Shown: positions 9,929 through 18,931 of the stretch, piece after piece | Layout: each line of letters opens with the position of its first letter | Position numbering within the stretch: position 1 is the stretch's first letter | NCBI GenBank assembly: GCA_947494715.1 | Contig: CANLWG010000005.1 | Span: 124,001-188,000, forward strand | Direction of reading: 5' to 3' | DNA length: 64,000 nt | Source: an uncultured Flavobacteriaceae bacterium | Lineage (GTDB): Bacteria > Bacteroidota > Bacteroidia > Flavobacteriales > Flavobacteriaceae | Made by a program: the position numbers and the translations under genes | Notes under the pieces: model-generated | The model's input: only the letters and a program-made list of their open reading frames with translations | Told to the model about the DNA's origin: nothing | Database searches by the model: none

Positions 9929-10342
9929 ATGAACTACAGAGAAAAAATCGGAACAAAAGAAAATCCAATGGTGCTCAAAACACCACCGCAATCATCGGAT
10001 TACACAATGCACGTAGACGAGAAGGATGGCAAAGAAATACTGGTATGCACTGTAAAATCAACCGTGCTGCACTATGATATACGCTGCATTGAGGACCTGT
10101 ACCAAATGCTCAAAAAACGTGGAGATTGGATAGAACTTGGCAGTAAAGATGAGAAAGTGGAAACAAAACCCGATACTGTTGAACATTGGGGCCGGTCTCC
10201 TGAAAACCCTGTTGGCGGTTGGTACGGTCTAAGAAAAGGATTTAAGGGTCGGTTCGGCATGTATATTCCACCACTTATGGAGGCTCTGGGACTTGCCGAA
10301 GTGACACATGAAAGGAGGGGAAACAAAATGAGGGCTAAATAA
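9929..10342 (+). CDS. Conserved hypothetical protein in sigma-factor operon
   Basis: The protein has 137 residues, is soluble, and has no signal or membrane segment. The C-terminal half is rich in Gly and Trp (VEHWGRSPENPVGGWYGLRKG) and ends in a basic tail. It begins 7 bp after the SRPBCC gene and so shares its operon. I do not recognise the family. Confidence 0.65.
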   Translation: MNYREKIGTKENPMVLKTPPQSSDYTMHVDEKDGKEILVCTVKSTVLHYDIRCIEDLYQMLKKRGDWIELGSKDEKVETKPDTVEHWGRSPENPVGGWYGLRKGFKGRFGMYIPPLMEALGLAEVTHERRGNKMRAK

Positions 10343-10587
10343 GCAAAGCAGACAATATTGGCTCCTATGAAAAATCTTAGTCCAGTTATCTAAAGTTCAA
10401 ATAAACGATGATTTCCTTTTCTGAAAAGCTCAAGGTATTACAAACAATTATTCAAAGACTACCTATTAGCTGAAATAGTCACACCGAAGTCCTACGAAAA
10501 TCATTTTTACACCCGTTCATCAAACGAAGGGCAAACAATTAGTGAATTTACCTTCACACATAATGATTATAGTCAAATTTGTTTGTT

Positions 10588-10614
10588 TTTGATTCAGTAT
10601 CGAGTTATATTGCA
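10588..10614 (+). promoter_or_regulatory. Putative promoter of the ParDE operon
   Basis: A TTTG at 10588-10591 and TATATTGC at 10607-10614 resemble the Bacteroidota -33 (TTTG) and -7 (TAnnTTTG) elements with 19 bp between their first bases. The antitoxin ATG is about 30 bp downstream. The rest of the 300 bp after the previous gene shows nothing I can name. Confidence 0.4.
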
Positions 10615-10644
10615 CCAATAGTATTACGATTTAATTTTATCCGT

Positions 10645-10902
10645 ATGGCAACAATTCGAAAATCCATAACATTTACCGAACAACAAGACGCTTGGATAAA
10701 GCAGCAAATTGAAAAGGGCGACTTTACCAATGACAGTGAATACATTAGAGATTTGGTACGACAAGATCAAGCTAAGCATCGACAGATAACGGAGTTGGAA
10801 ACCGCGCTACAGGAAGGTTTGGATAGTGGTATTAGTGATAAAAGTGTGTCTGACATTATGCAAGAGGTCGAAGATAGAATGAGAGCCGATGGCCGACTGT
10901 AA
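10645..10902 (+). CDS. parD: ParD-like antitoxin (type II toxin-antitoxin)
   Basis: The protein has 85 residues from the ATG at 10645; the frame extends upstream but that section looks non-coding. The N-terminus (ATIRKSITFTEQQDAWIKQQIEKGDFTNDSEYIRDLVR) is the ribbon-helix-helix of the ParD/CopG group. The C-terminal tail (around ALQEGLDSGI) is the usual toxin-binding region. Its end overlaps the toxin gene by 14 bp, the typical order for this family, and the RHH domain probably autorepresses the operon. Confidence 0.85.
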   Translation: MATIRKSITFTEQQDAWIKQQIEKGDFTNDSEYIRDLVRQDQAKHRQITELETALQEGLDSGISDKSVSDIMQEVEDRMRADGRL

Positions 10903-11179
10903 ACTCTCAAGACTCGCTACTGAAGACATAGCCAGTATTTATGAATATGGCATTCGTAACTTTGGCCTTAAACAGGCTCAATTATACCTGAGAGAAATGG
11001 AGATGAGTTTGGAGGTACTCGCCCAACGACCTGAAATTGGCATTGACTCTTTTTTCCTAACCATACGCCTATTTCGGTTTCGTCAAAAGGCACATGTCAT
11101 ATTTTATAAAAAAGAAGAAAACGGTATTCGAGTCGTTCGAATCTTGGGAAGTAAAATGGATTTCATCCGTCATTTATAA
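10889..11179 (+). CDS. parE: ParE/RelE-fold toxin
   Basis: The protein has 96 residues of the ParE type: KLSRLATEDIASIYEYGIRNFG at the start, QRPEIGID in the middle, and the C-terminal strand IRVVRILGSKMDFIRHL. ParE toxins poison DNA gyrase, but the fold alone cannot separate gyrase poisons from RelE-like ribonucleases. It overlaps the upstream antitoxin by 14 bp, consistent with coupled translation. Confidence 0.85.
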   Translation: MADCKLSRLATEDIASIYEYGIRNFGLKQAQLYLREMEMSLEVLAQRPEIGIDSFFLTIRLFRFRQKAHVIFYKKEENGIRVVRILGSKMDFIRHL

Positions 11180-11299
11180 TACAAGTACAATCCGTTGCGC
11201 TATTTGGTGCGTACTTTGAAAACACGAATTTGCACTTTTTTAATTTCCCCGCATTCCCTTGATATAAATGAAGCTATTGTGCCAAATGCACTTTTAGGA

Positions 11300-12193
11300 C
11301 TAATCATTTTTGTTAAGTCCCCTCAAATCACTTATAGATAGCCCTTTAGGGTCCAAAACTATAGATTGGAATCTCATTTCATGAATCAGCCCCTCCGGCG
11401 TCGGCAGATATCCCAAACGATGTACAAAGGGAATTACCATACCATCAATTTCCCTAAAATCATCAAATACAACAAACCCCACGGCTTTAGGGTCTACCAC
11501 CCTTACGGTGTATTGAACAATTTCCAACAGTTTGGTCTTCTTGTTTATCCAATAGACATACTGGTCAAATGTATGGTTGGCCTTGTGGGTTTTCCAAGTT
11601 CCAAAAACCAAATGATAGGTCTTGTTTTGAAGCACGGTGTCCTTTACATAAACCGTTATGGGAACCTTCTTTATCCAATAGGGTAACTGTATAAAATATT
11701 CTTTTCCAACCAGTGCTGGAACCATATTCGGATCGTCCACCTGGCTGACCTTTCCGTCGATTATCTTGTATGGAACATTATGGTCAATACCCCATATTTC
11801 GTCCTTGGAGGGGCCATTAAGCAATTGAACCCGGGAATGTCCCAGCCGAAAAGACAGAAAATCGTGCTGTAAAGCTTGTTTTGAATGAGGCCAATTGTTG
11901 TACTTGCGCAGAGGTTCTGGAGCAACCGACCAATCATCAACATAGGTTGTAGAAATGATGCTTGAATTTCCCTCGACCCATCCATGTGCGTCAAAACATC
12001 CATTTAAAATTTGCTTTCCCTTTTTGTGCCTGTCCGAAATCTGGGTAGTGCTATCCTCTACCAAATCCATAATCTCCTTCGGTCTAATATCCATTAGATC
12101 AGGGACAGACTGTGCATTGACATTGACCAAAACACCCATTGCCATCGCAAAGAAACAACTAAGAATTTTACGTATTTGAATCCTGTTTTCCAT
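11300..12193 (-). CDS. Secreted protein of unknown function
   Basis: The protein has 297 residues with a signal peptide ending near NVNAQ. The mature part is beta-rich, with alternating hydrophobic strands (PITVYVKDTVLQNKTYHLVF, DQYVYWINKKTKLLEIVQY). This pattern recalls lipoprotein-carrier-like or DUF6503-type periplasmic proteins that follow a LolA-like fold, but no motif is decisive. It is transcribed alone, converging with the toxin operon. Confidence 0.55.
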   Translation of the reverse strand: MENRIQIRKILSCFFAMAMGVLVNVNAQSVPDLMDIRPKEIMDLVEDSTTQISDRHKKGKQILNGCFDAHGWVEGNSSIISTTYVDDWSVAPEPLRKYNNWPHSKQALQHDFLSFRLGHSRVQLLNGPSKDEIWGIDHNVPYKIIDGKVSQVDDPNMVPALVGKEYFIQLPYWIKKVPITVYVKDTVLQNKTYHLVFGTWKTHKANHTFDQYVYWINKKTKLLEIVQYTVRVVDPKAVGFVVFDDFREIDGMVIPFVHRLGYLPTPEGLIHEMRFQSIVLDPKGLSISDLRGLNKND

Positions 12194-12362
12194 TCCATTT
12201 CCTAAGTATTGAATACTGTTTTTTAGACCATTACAAGGACACGATTGCTACCTGCATTATGCATTTCTTCCTAAGGCATTCTACTAGGAAGTTAGCCTCC
12301 ACGGGTTGTTTTCTTTGAAACAAGGGGTTAATCTAACCCGGTTATTTCCCCAGAATTCTTTG

Positions 12363-12764
12363 CTAGGTTATCGTTTTTAACGATTTTCGATACCTGACTA
12401 TTCCAATGGTTTGAAAAATTGCAAATAGGGCAACCATCATATTGGTTACAACGATTAATAACTTACCGCTTGTACTTATTTTGAAGGTTACGGCAAAAAG
12501 ATTATAAAATCCAAGCAGCACGTACAAAATGTCCAGAATGATGATTATCCAAACAAGAAGGGTAGACACCTTTTTTTGATGGGCCGCGAACAAAACTATG
12601 GCAGCAAATACAAACAGTTGAATTGAAAAAGCCATGGGTTGGCCATTGGCCATTTCATAGATAGCCGTAATCGAACTACCCAACATTAGGGTGAGTATGG
12701 CAGTTGCCAAAGAGAAAAAACCGTTCGCCTTAAGGGCGGTTCTTAGTATTGTTAATCCTTCCAT
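12363..12764 (-). CDS. Small integral membrane protein, four predicted TM helices
   Basis: The protein has 133 residues and is almost entirely hydrophobic, with four segments of about 20 residues separated by short polar loops. It has a basic C-terminus (VRYRKSLK). There is no conserved catalytic residue. It is divergent from the AraC-type regulator at 12910 with about 145 bp between them, which may make it a target of that regulator. Confidence 0.6.
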   Translation of the reverse strand: MEGLTILRTALKANGFFSLATAILTLMLGSSITAIYEMANGQPMAFSIQLFVFAAIVLFAAHQKKVSTLLVWIIIILDILYVLLGFYNLFAVTFKISTSGKLLIVVTNMMVALFAIFQTIGIVRYRKSLKTIT

Positions 12765-12909
12765 TGGTTATTGATTTATTCCGGACAAGATTACACCAAA
12801 AAAATAGGTATATGGTATCCCTAGATCGAGAGTGACTCATTTTATGGACCTACCTTGAGAAATGCATGCCAAGACATTACATTTGTATTCTTAAGAAGTA
12901 TTTTTGATT

Positions 12910-14061
12910 ATGGAGAATCAAACAGATATCACATTTGACACCTGGTCGGTACTTCTACTCTTTGGGCTCTTGCAAGGTTTGTTTCTAAGTATTGTACTCA
13001 CGACTGGGGTTCCTAAGAAAAAGTCAAAATACTTCTTGATTTCACTTATTGCGATTCTCTCGTTGAACTTGTTAAACTACCTTGTAATTAATTCGACCCT
13101 ATACACCAAGATTCCGCATTTTACCTACTTGAGCCTCCCTTTCCTCTTTCTGATTGGGCCTTTGTTCATGTATTACATAAAATCCATCTTGAGTGTCCGC
13201 TTCACATTAAAGCTCTCTGACTTCCTGCATGCCCTACCCTTCTTATTGGCCATTGTATACATGCTTCCATTTTTTATACTCCCGGTTGATAAAAAGATTG
13301 CGTTGGTTCAAAATCAAATACGGTCCAATGGTCAGTCTTTTGATTTAGGGACCAAAGTATTTAGCGTAGCCCAAATTGTACAATGCTTAGTTTATGTAGT
13401 TATTTCACTAAGACTTCTTTCCAAAAAAACTCATGGGAACATAGGCAAGGTTTATAAAAACAAACTAATATGGTTAAAGAGATTTGCTATGGGGTTTCTA
13501 GTGTTTTGGCTGATTGATTTTTTGGCTTTGTTATGGTACTTTCAAAAAGGGTTTATTGACATTAGGGCATATTATCTTACCATGTTTTGTTGTGCCCTCG
13601 CGATTCATACTTTGGTAGTCCTTGCCATTAAAAGCAATAAGGCTTTTAATGAGGTTTTCTTGGATACTGCCAAGGAAAAGTACAAAAGCTCAAGCCTTTT
13701 GGAATCCGATCTAAAGAGGCATCTTTCAGAGATCCTTACGTACATGGAGAATGAAAAACCCTATTTACACCACGACCTATCTTTGTCCAAACTTTCCGAA
13801 GACCTCAACAAGCCGAAGTATTTGATATCCCAGGTATTGAACGTTGAATTGGGAAAAAGCTTTTATGAGTTTCTAAATGAACATCGTTTCAAGGAGGTTA
13901 AATCTCGGTTGACCAGTCCTGAATATCAACATCTTACCATATTGGCGGTCGCTTACGATTCCGGTTTCAGCAATAAAAACACGTTCAATAAGGTGTTTAA
14001 AAAGCTCTCCGGTACCACACCTTCAGAATTTCTAAAATCGACTTCAGGGACAGATGTTTAA
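12910..14061 (+). CDS. AraC family regulator with N-terminal membrane domain
   Basis: The protein has 383 residues from the ATG at 12910; a TTG two codons earlier is in frame. The first 240 residues hold about seven transmembrane helices. After a linker comes an AraC-type double helix-turn-helix (about residues 280-378), including LSKLSEDLNKPKYLISQVLN and the signature ILAVAYDSGFSNKNTFNKVFKK. This 7TM-AraC architecture is frequent in flavobacteria and probably couples a membrane signal to transcription. Likely targets are itself and the divergent membrane protein. Confidence 0.85.
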   Translation: MENQTDITFDTWSVLLLFGLLQGLFLSIVLTTGVPKKKSKYFLISLIAILSLNLLNYLVINSTLYTKIPHFTYLSLPFLFLIGPLFMYYIKSILSVRFTLKLSDFLHALPFLLAIVYMLPFFILPVDKKIALVQNQIRSNGQSFDLGTKVFSVAQIVQCLVYVVISLRLLSKKTHGNIGKVYKNKLIWLKRFAMGFLVFWLIDFLALLWYFQKGFIDIRAYYLTMFCCALAIHTLVVLAIKSNKAFNEVFLDTAKEKYKSSSLLESDLKRHLSEILTYMENEKPYLHHDLSLSKLSEDLNKPKYLISQVLNVELGKSFYEFLNEHRFKEVKSRLTSPEYQHLTILAVAYDSGFSNKNTFNKVFKKLSGTTPSEFLKSTSGTDV

Positions 14062-14220
14062 TCGAACCTTATTTAGTACCGCTGTCCAGTTTTATGGTAC
14101 CTTAAAACCAATACGGTAGGAAAGGATTGCACCGGAACGGGAAAGTTCGCCCTTAACCGTTATCCTTGAAAAGTCTTGTGCACTGCTACGAAAATCTTTG
14201 AAACCAGACTTTGCTTGCCA

Positions 14221-14802
14221 TCAAATATCCAGTTTTATGGTCACAGTGACGTCTACCGCTATACCCACCTTAAAATCTACGGGATTGTGCGAAAGTGTAC
14301 CAAAGTAACCAATGATTATACTCGTTGAACCTGCTGCCAATCCTGCTTCTATAGGACTAAAATCATCCTCATGAAAAAAGGCGTCATTCCTAAAATCGGC
14401 TTCAGCTATCCTTATACCACTATCCAAAATTTCCGAAGTAAATATTGACATTGTATTTGGATCTGCAAAAGTAAACCCGGACTCGACCACAAATGCTTCT
14501 TCGTTGCCTTCAAAATCTTTATAGGAATAGCGAATTCTATCGATGGTAACCTTGCTTATCTCGCCCCGATCGTTGATGGCATTGGCAATATCAGGATCAG
14601 ATTCAATTCTATAGGTAGCTAACTCTGTTGCTACCGTAATGGGATCGGTTTCTTCACTAACTGCTGTTTCGCTTACAATCCCTAAATCTCCGGCAAAGGA
14701 AATCGAAACATCAAATTCTTCCTCGATGAGCTCTTCCAATTCTTCACAGCCCATTAAGGGTAATAGTAATGCTAGATACAAAAAAGGCATTAATGCTTTC
14801 AT
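14221..14802 (-). CDS. Putative lipoprotein of unknown function
   Basis: The protein has 193 residues with a lipoprotein signal ending LMGC (Cys19), followed by an acidic stretch (EELEELIEEEFD). The mature part is acidic and Gly/Ser-rich with strand-like segments (VDFKVGIAVDVTVTIKL at the end). I see no enzyme motif. It is divergently arranged to the gene at 14931. Confidence 0.6.
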   Translation of the reverse strand: MKALMPFLYLALLLPLMGCEELEELIEEEFDVSISFAGDLGIVSETAVSEETDPITVATELATYRIESDPDIANAINDRGEISKVTIDRIRYSYKDFEGNEEAFVVESGFTFADPNTMSIFTSEILDSGIRIAEADFRNDAFFHEDDFSPIEAGLAAGSTSIIIGYFGTLSHNPVDFKVGIAVDVTVTIKLDI

Positions 14803-14930
14803 AACTTGTTGGCTTTTAGATTTAATCGAAAATTACAAGCTCTGCAAAAGACTCAAAATACCTAACGTTAGGTATTTGTTTAAAAATAAAAGGGGGGTAG
14901 GTTTGACCGAACCTTAAAACGTGGACAATC

Positions 14931-15764
14931 ATGAAAAAAGCCCTATTAATTCTATTATGGCCCATTTTTTCCATTGGGCAATCCATTGGATTTATTGATG
15001 TAGTACATGAGAAAAAAAATGAACCTTATATTGAATTGAGCGCCAACAAAAATGGTGGAACCGCAGTTTTTAACCGAACGTATCGCTCAGGTTGTATAGG
15101 GACCTACGAAATTCGGTGGACATTTTCAAAAGATCTAAGCCTTCTCCAACCTGGTGAGACCTTTGGGGTTACCCTACAATGTGCAAGTTGCCGAACCCCT
15201 TGTGGCTATAAATGGGGCATCGCCGATGTTATGGCTTCCAACAACGTGCTGAAGATACCGGGCTATCCAGAGTACGCCTACAATGGCAATATAGGTTTTG
15301 TAGGAACATCAGGAAGCAGTTCCGGGGTTTTTGACTGGCAGCCCGCACAGCTCTCAAACACGTATACCTTTACTTATCAACCTAAAAAGTCGGCAAAATT
15401 TACAGCAATTACATTCTCCATTGCCGGACATCGTATCTACTATGTGTTTGGTGAAGCTACAAGACCTTCTTCAAATGGCATAAATTGCCACACCCTTTTG
15501 GGCCTGGGCAAACTAGTCAATAGTCTGGAACTTGGTGCTTACGAGGGTTACCCTTGGGATTGGATGGACAAGACCATAGGATATGCCCTAAATCATATAA
15601 GTGCTTCAAACTGCCTTAGCGACACCTATTTAAAAGGTTTAAAATCAAGAATGTACGGGGCTGGTGATACCAGTCTATTCTATACAGAAATACGGACCTA
15701 TTCACAGAAGCTTGAATCGGAAGTGGCATCCTCATGTTCAGCCTGTTCAAGCTGTGCCCAATAG
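14931..15764 (+). CDS. Secreted Cys-rich protein of unknown function
   Basis: The protein has 277 residues with a signal peptide ending at IGQS. The mature protein has about a dozen cysteines, in pairs such as CASCRTPC near residue 85 and SSCSACSSCAQ at the very C-terminus, suggesting disulfide bonds outside the cytoplasm or a modified tail. No family is recognised. It lies just upstream of the histidine kinase in the same direction, with 121 bp between them. Confidence 0.6.
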   Translation: MKKALLILLWPIFSIGQSIGFIDVVHEKKNEPYIELSANKNGGTAVFNRTYRSGCIGTYEIRWTFSKDLSLLQPGETFGVTLQCASCRTPCGYKWGIADVMASNNVLKIPGYPEYAYNGNIGFVGTSGSSSGVFDWQPAQLSNTYTFTYQPKKSAKFTAITFSIAGHRIYYVFGEATRPSSNGINCHTLLGLGKLVNSLELGAYEGYPWDWMDKTIGYALNHISASNCLSDTYLKGLKSRMYGAGDTSLFYTEIRTYSQKLESEVASSCSACSSCAQ

Positions 15765-15885
15765 AGAAGTCTTTGTCCAATCTATCGCATCGTTCAATCG
15801 CGATCAAAAAAAGAGTTTGAAACGTTCAATCGGTTAAAAAAAATTAAGGCAGCGCTGTAAAGCAAAAATTGATACCTTTAAAGTA

Positions 15886-17817
15886 ATGACCACCAAGCAA
15901 TTGCATATCATTACCATCTTCCTATACCTGTTGATGTCGATTCAGGTTTTTGGCCAGACGACCCGGATAGATAGCCTGTTGGCCGCTTTGCAACAGACCG
16001 ATTCAAAAGAAGGGAAGGCCAAACTTCATATACAACTATCGAAAATTTTTGAGCGCACCGAAATAGCGCAAAGCAAGGAATTCGCAAAAAAAGTATTGCT
16101 TTTTGATAACGACTCCTTAAAAAGTGAGGCACATAACCAGCTGGGCAGGGCCAACTTCTATCAAAATCAGTTGGATTCTGCATCGTTTCATTTCACAGAG
16201 TCCATTAACCTGCTCAATGAACTGGGCTACCAAGACCAGGCCGCTTCTGTTAGAATCAGCCTTGGGGCCGTACATCTCAGAAAAGGGGAGTATAGAAATG
16301 CCGTGGCCACCTTGATCAAAAGTGCACAGTATTTCGAAAATAAGGGTGACAGCATTAATATGGCCAAATGCTTTAGTAATGTATCAACTGCATTCGGTGA
16401 ACTGGGAGATTCTCAAAAGGCCATTGCCTACGGCGAAAGGGCACTTGCCATCTTCACCCGAAAAAGCATACTGCCCTTCAAGGCCATCACATTACCCAAT
16501 CTCGCTGGCGAATTTTTAAAACTGGGCGACACCCTAAAGGCAAAATCCTATTTTTTACAAGCGGAGGCCTTGGCAAAACAACGTAATGATCAGTTCTCTC
16601 TGGCCAGAATTTACAACAACCTTGGCAATATGTACCTTGAGACCGATCACGACCAATCCGAAAACTATCTCATGAGGTCACTTGACCTACGGAAGGAAAC
16701 CAAAAGCAATGACGGAATTGGTACTCTCTACAACAATCTGGGCTATTTACAATTAAAAAAGGGAAATGCGCAAAAAGCCATCCCTCATTTGAGAACCGCC
16801 CTGCAGTATGGCAAAGGTTCGAACGCTAGTACCACTTATAACAATTTGGCAAAGGCTTATCAGCAACTGGGCGACTATAAAACAGCACTATTCTTTGAGG
16901 AAAAAAAGAGTACCCTGAACGATAGTATCCTAAAAATTGAGAACCAAAAGGCCATTGCCGAGATTTCAACCAAATACGAAACTGAAAAAAAGGAAAAAGA
17001 AATTTTAAATCTGCAGAACGTCAATCTACAGACTGACATCAAAAGGAGGCAGAACAGAAACCTCATGTACATGGCCTTTGTCCTTTTGCTAATTGGCAGT
17101 GTCCTTACTTATGCATATATCAAAAACTCAAGAAAAAGAAGAGTGATTGCCGAGCAAATGCAAGATCTGGAAAGCCAAAAAGTTGAAAAACTTCTCAAAG
17201 AACAGGAATTGATAGGGATCGATGCCATGATTGAGGGTCAGGAAAAAGAACGGCAGCGCATCGCTGAAGATCTGCATGATAGCTTGGGCGGAAAACTTTC
17301 GGCCCTGAAGCTGTTTGTTGAGGATATCAAAAAGAGTGACCAAGCACTATATGACAAAATAAAGATGGTTTTAGATGAATCCTATGACGATGTGCGCCAT
17401 ATTTCACATCAAAAGAATGCATCGGCCATGATAGAAAAAGGGCTCATTCCTGCAGTCAATAGGGTAGCTAACCGATTGAAATCGACCAAAAAACTACAAG
17501 TTGAGGTCACCAATATCGATTTTAAAAAGAAAATTCAGAACTTCATTGAATTACAACTTTTCAGAATCATACAAGAACTGCTAGCGAATACTATAAAACA
17601 TGCCGAGGCAAAAAATGTAAACATTCAGTTTTCAGAAGAAAATGACACCTTGAACGTTCTATATGAAGATGACGGTATTGGTTTTGACAGCAAAAAAACC
17701 AATTTCGGGGTTGGCCTGAAAAACATTGGAAACCGAATTCAAAAAATGGGGGGTTCACTAACAGTAGATTCGAATCCCGGTAACGGTACCACCGTCATTT
17801 TAAACGTACCCATATGA
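15886..17817 (+). CDS. TPR-containing sensor histidine kinase (HisKA_3 / NarX-type)
   Basis: The protein has 643 residues: signal peptide (1-24), tetratricopeptide repeats (about 40-350, with repeated LGN-type and YNNLG segments), a transmembrane helix (about 388-412), a coiled coil, then the HisKA_3 dimerisation box with phospho-acceptor His464 (ERQRIAEDLHDSLGGKLSALK). The HATPase domain follows (IIQELLANTIKHAEA as N box, DDGIGFD as G1). The periplasmic TPR sensor is typical of Bacteroidota two-component systems. Its stop overlaps the response-regulator start (ATGA), so the two form one operon. Confidence 0.92.
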   Translation: MTTKQLHIITIFLYLLMSIQVFGQTTRIDSLLAALQQTDSKEGKAKLHIQLSKIFERTEIAQSKEFAKKVLLFDNDSLKSEAHNQLGRANFYQNQLDSASFHFTESINLLNELGYQDQAASVRISLGAVHLRKGEYRNAVATLIKSAQYFENKGDSINMAKCFSNVSTAFGELGDSQKAIAYGERALAIFTRKSILPFKAITLPNLAGEFLKLGDTLKAKSYFLQAEALAKQRNDQFSLARIYNNLGNMYLETDHDQSENYLMRSLDLRKETKSNDGIGTLYNNLGYLQLKKGNAQKAIPHLRTALQYGKGSNASTTYNNLAKAYQQLGDYKTALFFEEKKSTLNDSILKIENQKAIAEISTKYETEKKEKEILNLQNVNLQTDIKRRQNRNLMYMAFVLLLIGSVLTYAYIKNSRKRRVIAEQMQDLESQKVEKLLKEQELIGIDAMIEGQEKERQRIAEDLHDSLGGKLSALKLFVEDIKKSDQALYDKIKMVLDESYDDVRHISHQKNASAMIEKGLIPAVNRVANRLKSTKKLQVEVTNIDFKKKIQNFIELQLFRIIQELLANTIKHAEAKNVNIQFSEENDTLNVLYEDDGIGFDSKKTNFGVGLKNIGNRIQKMGGSLTVDSNPGNGTTVILNVPI

Positions 17818-18446
17818 GCGTGAAAATTGTCCTGGTCGATGATCACAAATTGTTTTTGAATGGGCTGGAATCCATTTTGAAGAATGAGCTGGGTATTGAT
17901 GTAATCGGTACGGCGACCAATGGCCTTGAATTATTGGAGCTTATGGAAAGGCATAGCCCGCAGATTATCCTTACCGATATCCGGATGCCCATCATGGACG
18001 GTATTGCCATCACCAAACTCTTCCAAAAAAAGTATCCTAGGACATCCATAATTGCCCTGAGCATGTTCGACCAGGAAGACGATGTTGTTGAAATGTTGGA
18101 TGCCGGGGCCAAGGGGTATGTTATAAAGAATGCCGAGAAGAGAGAACTAGTGGAGGCCATCCATGCCGTTTCCAATGGTATGCACTATTTCAGTCCGAAA
18201 TTTAAAGGAATCCATGAAAAGTGGACGGCCATGGAAAGGCAATCCAAAGATTTGAAACTAACACGCCGGGAGCGACAAATATTGACCCTTCTTGCAAAAG
18301 GAAGAACTAGTCAGCAAATGGCCCAAGAATTAAACCTAAGCCGGTTCACCATTGACACCCATAGAAAGAACATTCATAAAAAATTGGGCATCAAGAGCAA
18401 TCTGATTTTGGCTAAAGAAGCTAGTAAGTACCTTAACGATAACTAG
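17814..18446 (+). CDS. NarL/LuxR-type response regulator
   Basis: The protein has 210 residues. The receiver domain (about 1-120) has acidic residues Asp9/Asp10, phospho-acceptor Asp55 (ILTDIRMP) and Lys near VIKNAEK. The C-terminal LuxR helix-turn-helix (about 145-205) contains LTRREREILTLL-like and SRFTIDTHRKNIHKKLGI sequences. The start overlaps the kinase by 4 bp, so this is the cognate regulator. Targets are not evident from the sequence. Confidence 0.92.
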   Translation: MSVKIVLVDDHKLFLNGLESILKNELGIDVIGTATNGLELLELMERHSPQIILTDIRMPIMDGIAITKLFQKKYPRTSIIALSMFDQEDDVVEMLDAGAKGYVIKNAEKRELVEAIHAVSNGMHYFSPKFKGIHEKWTAMERQSKDLKLTRRERQILTLLAKGRTSQQMAQELNLSRFTIDTHRKNIHKKLGIKSNLILAKEASKYLNDN

Positions 18447-18931
18447 AAGCAAAAAACGGGCAATGGTGCCCAATAAAAACCGCTTAGGCCTTAGCGGAAT
18501 TGTTCGTAACCATACATGAAAAGTGTTTCCTTATAACCCATTAGCTATGGATTCAACAATAATTGTGTTCTTTATAACACGTATAAAATTCATTGGAAGC
18601 TATAACCTATAGACTGTTTCTTAAGACGTTTCCTTAGAAACACCTTTTTAATATCAATAGAAAAGCCTTGTAGCATTAGGTATCATTGACTAATGCATAA
18701 TTGTTTAATCAACGATGCACTTAATCAAGAGACTTCCATTGTTAGGTATTTAAAATCAAATAGTTACTAAATGTTTTAATAGAACCAAAATTGCGTTAGA
18801 ACAAGTAAACATTCATTTAGAAAATTCACAGTTTCTAATAAAAGTAAGTCCTCGGAGCAAAGAGCAAGAACATTTAAAAACTTCAGAAAACACCGTGAAA
18901 TACTCATTTTTTTGAAATCACATAATCCTTA
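18447..18931. other. 485 bp non-coding stretch between convergent genes
   Basis: This AT-rich stretch lies between the response regulator and the GH140-like gene, whose 3' ends face each other. Two hairpins near its start, GGGC-AATGGT-GCCC (18459-18472) and CCGCT-N8-AGCGG (18480-18497), may end the two-component transcript. I see no gene, repeat or binding site in the rest. Confidence 0.4.

Noticed and set aside
10645-11179. Part of an integrative element
   Set aside because: No integrase, att repeat or transposase is near the toxin-antitoxin pair.
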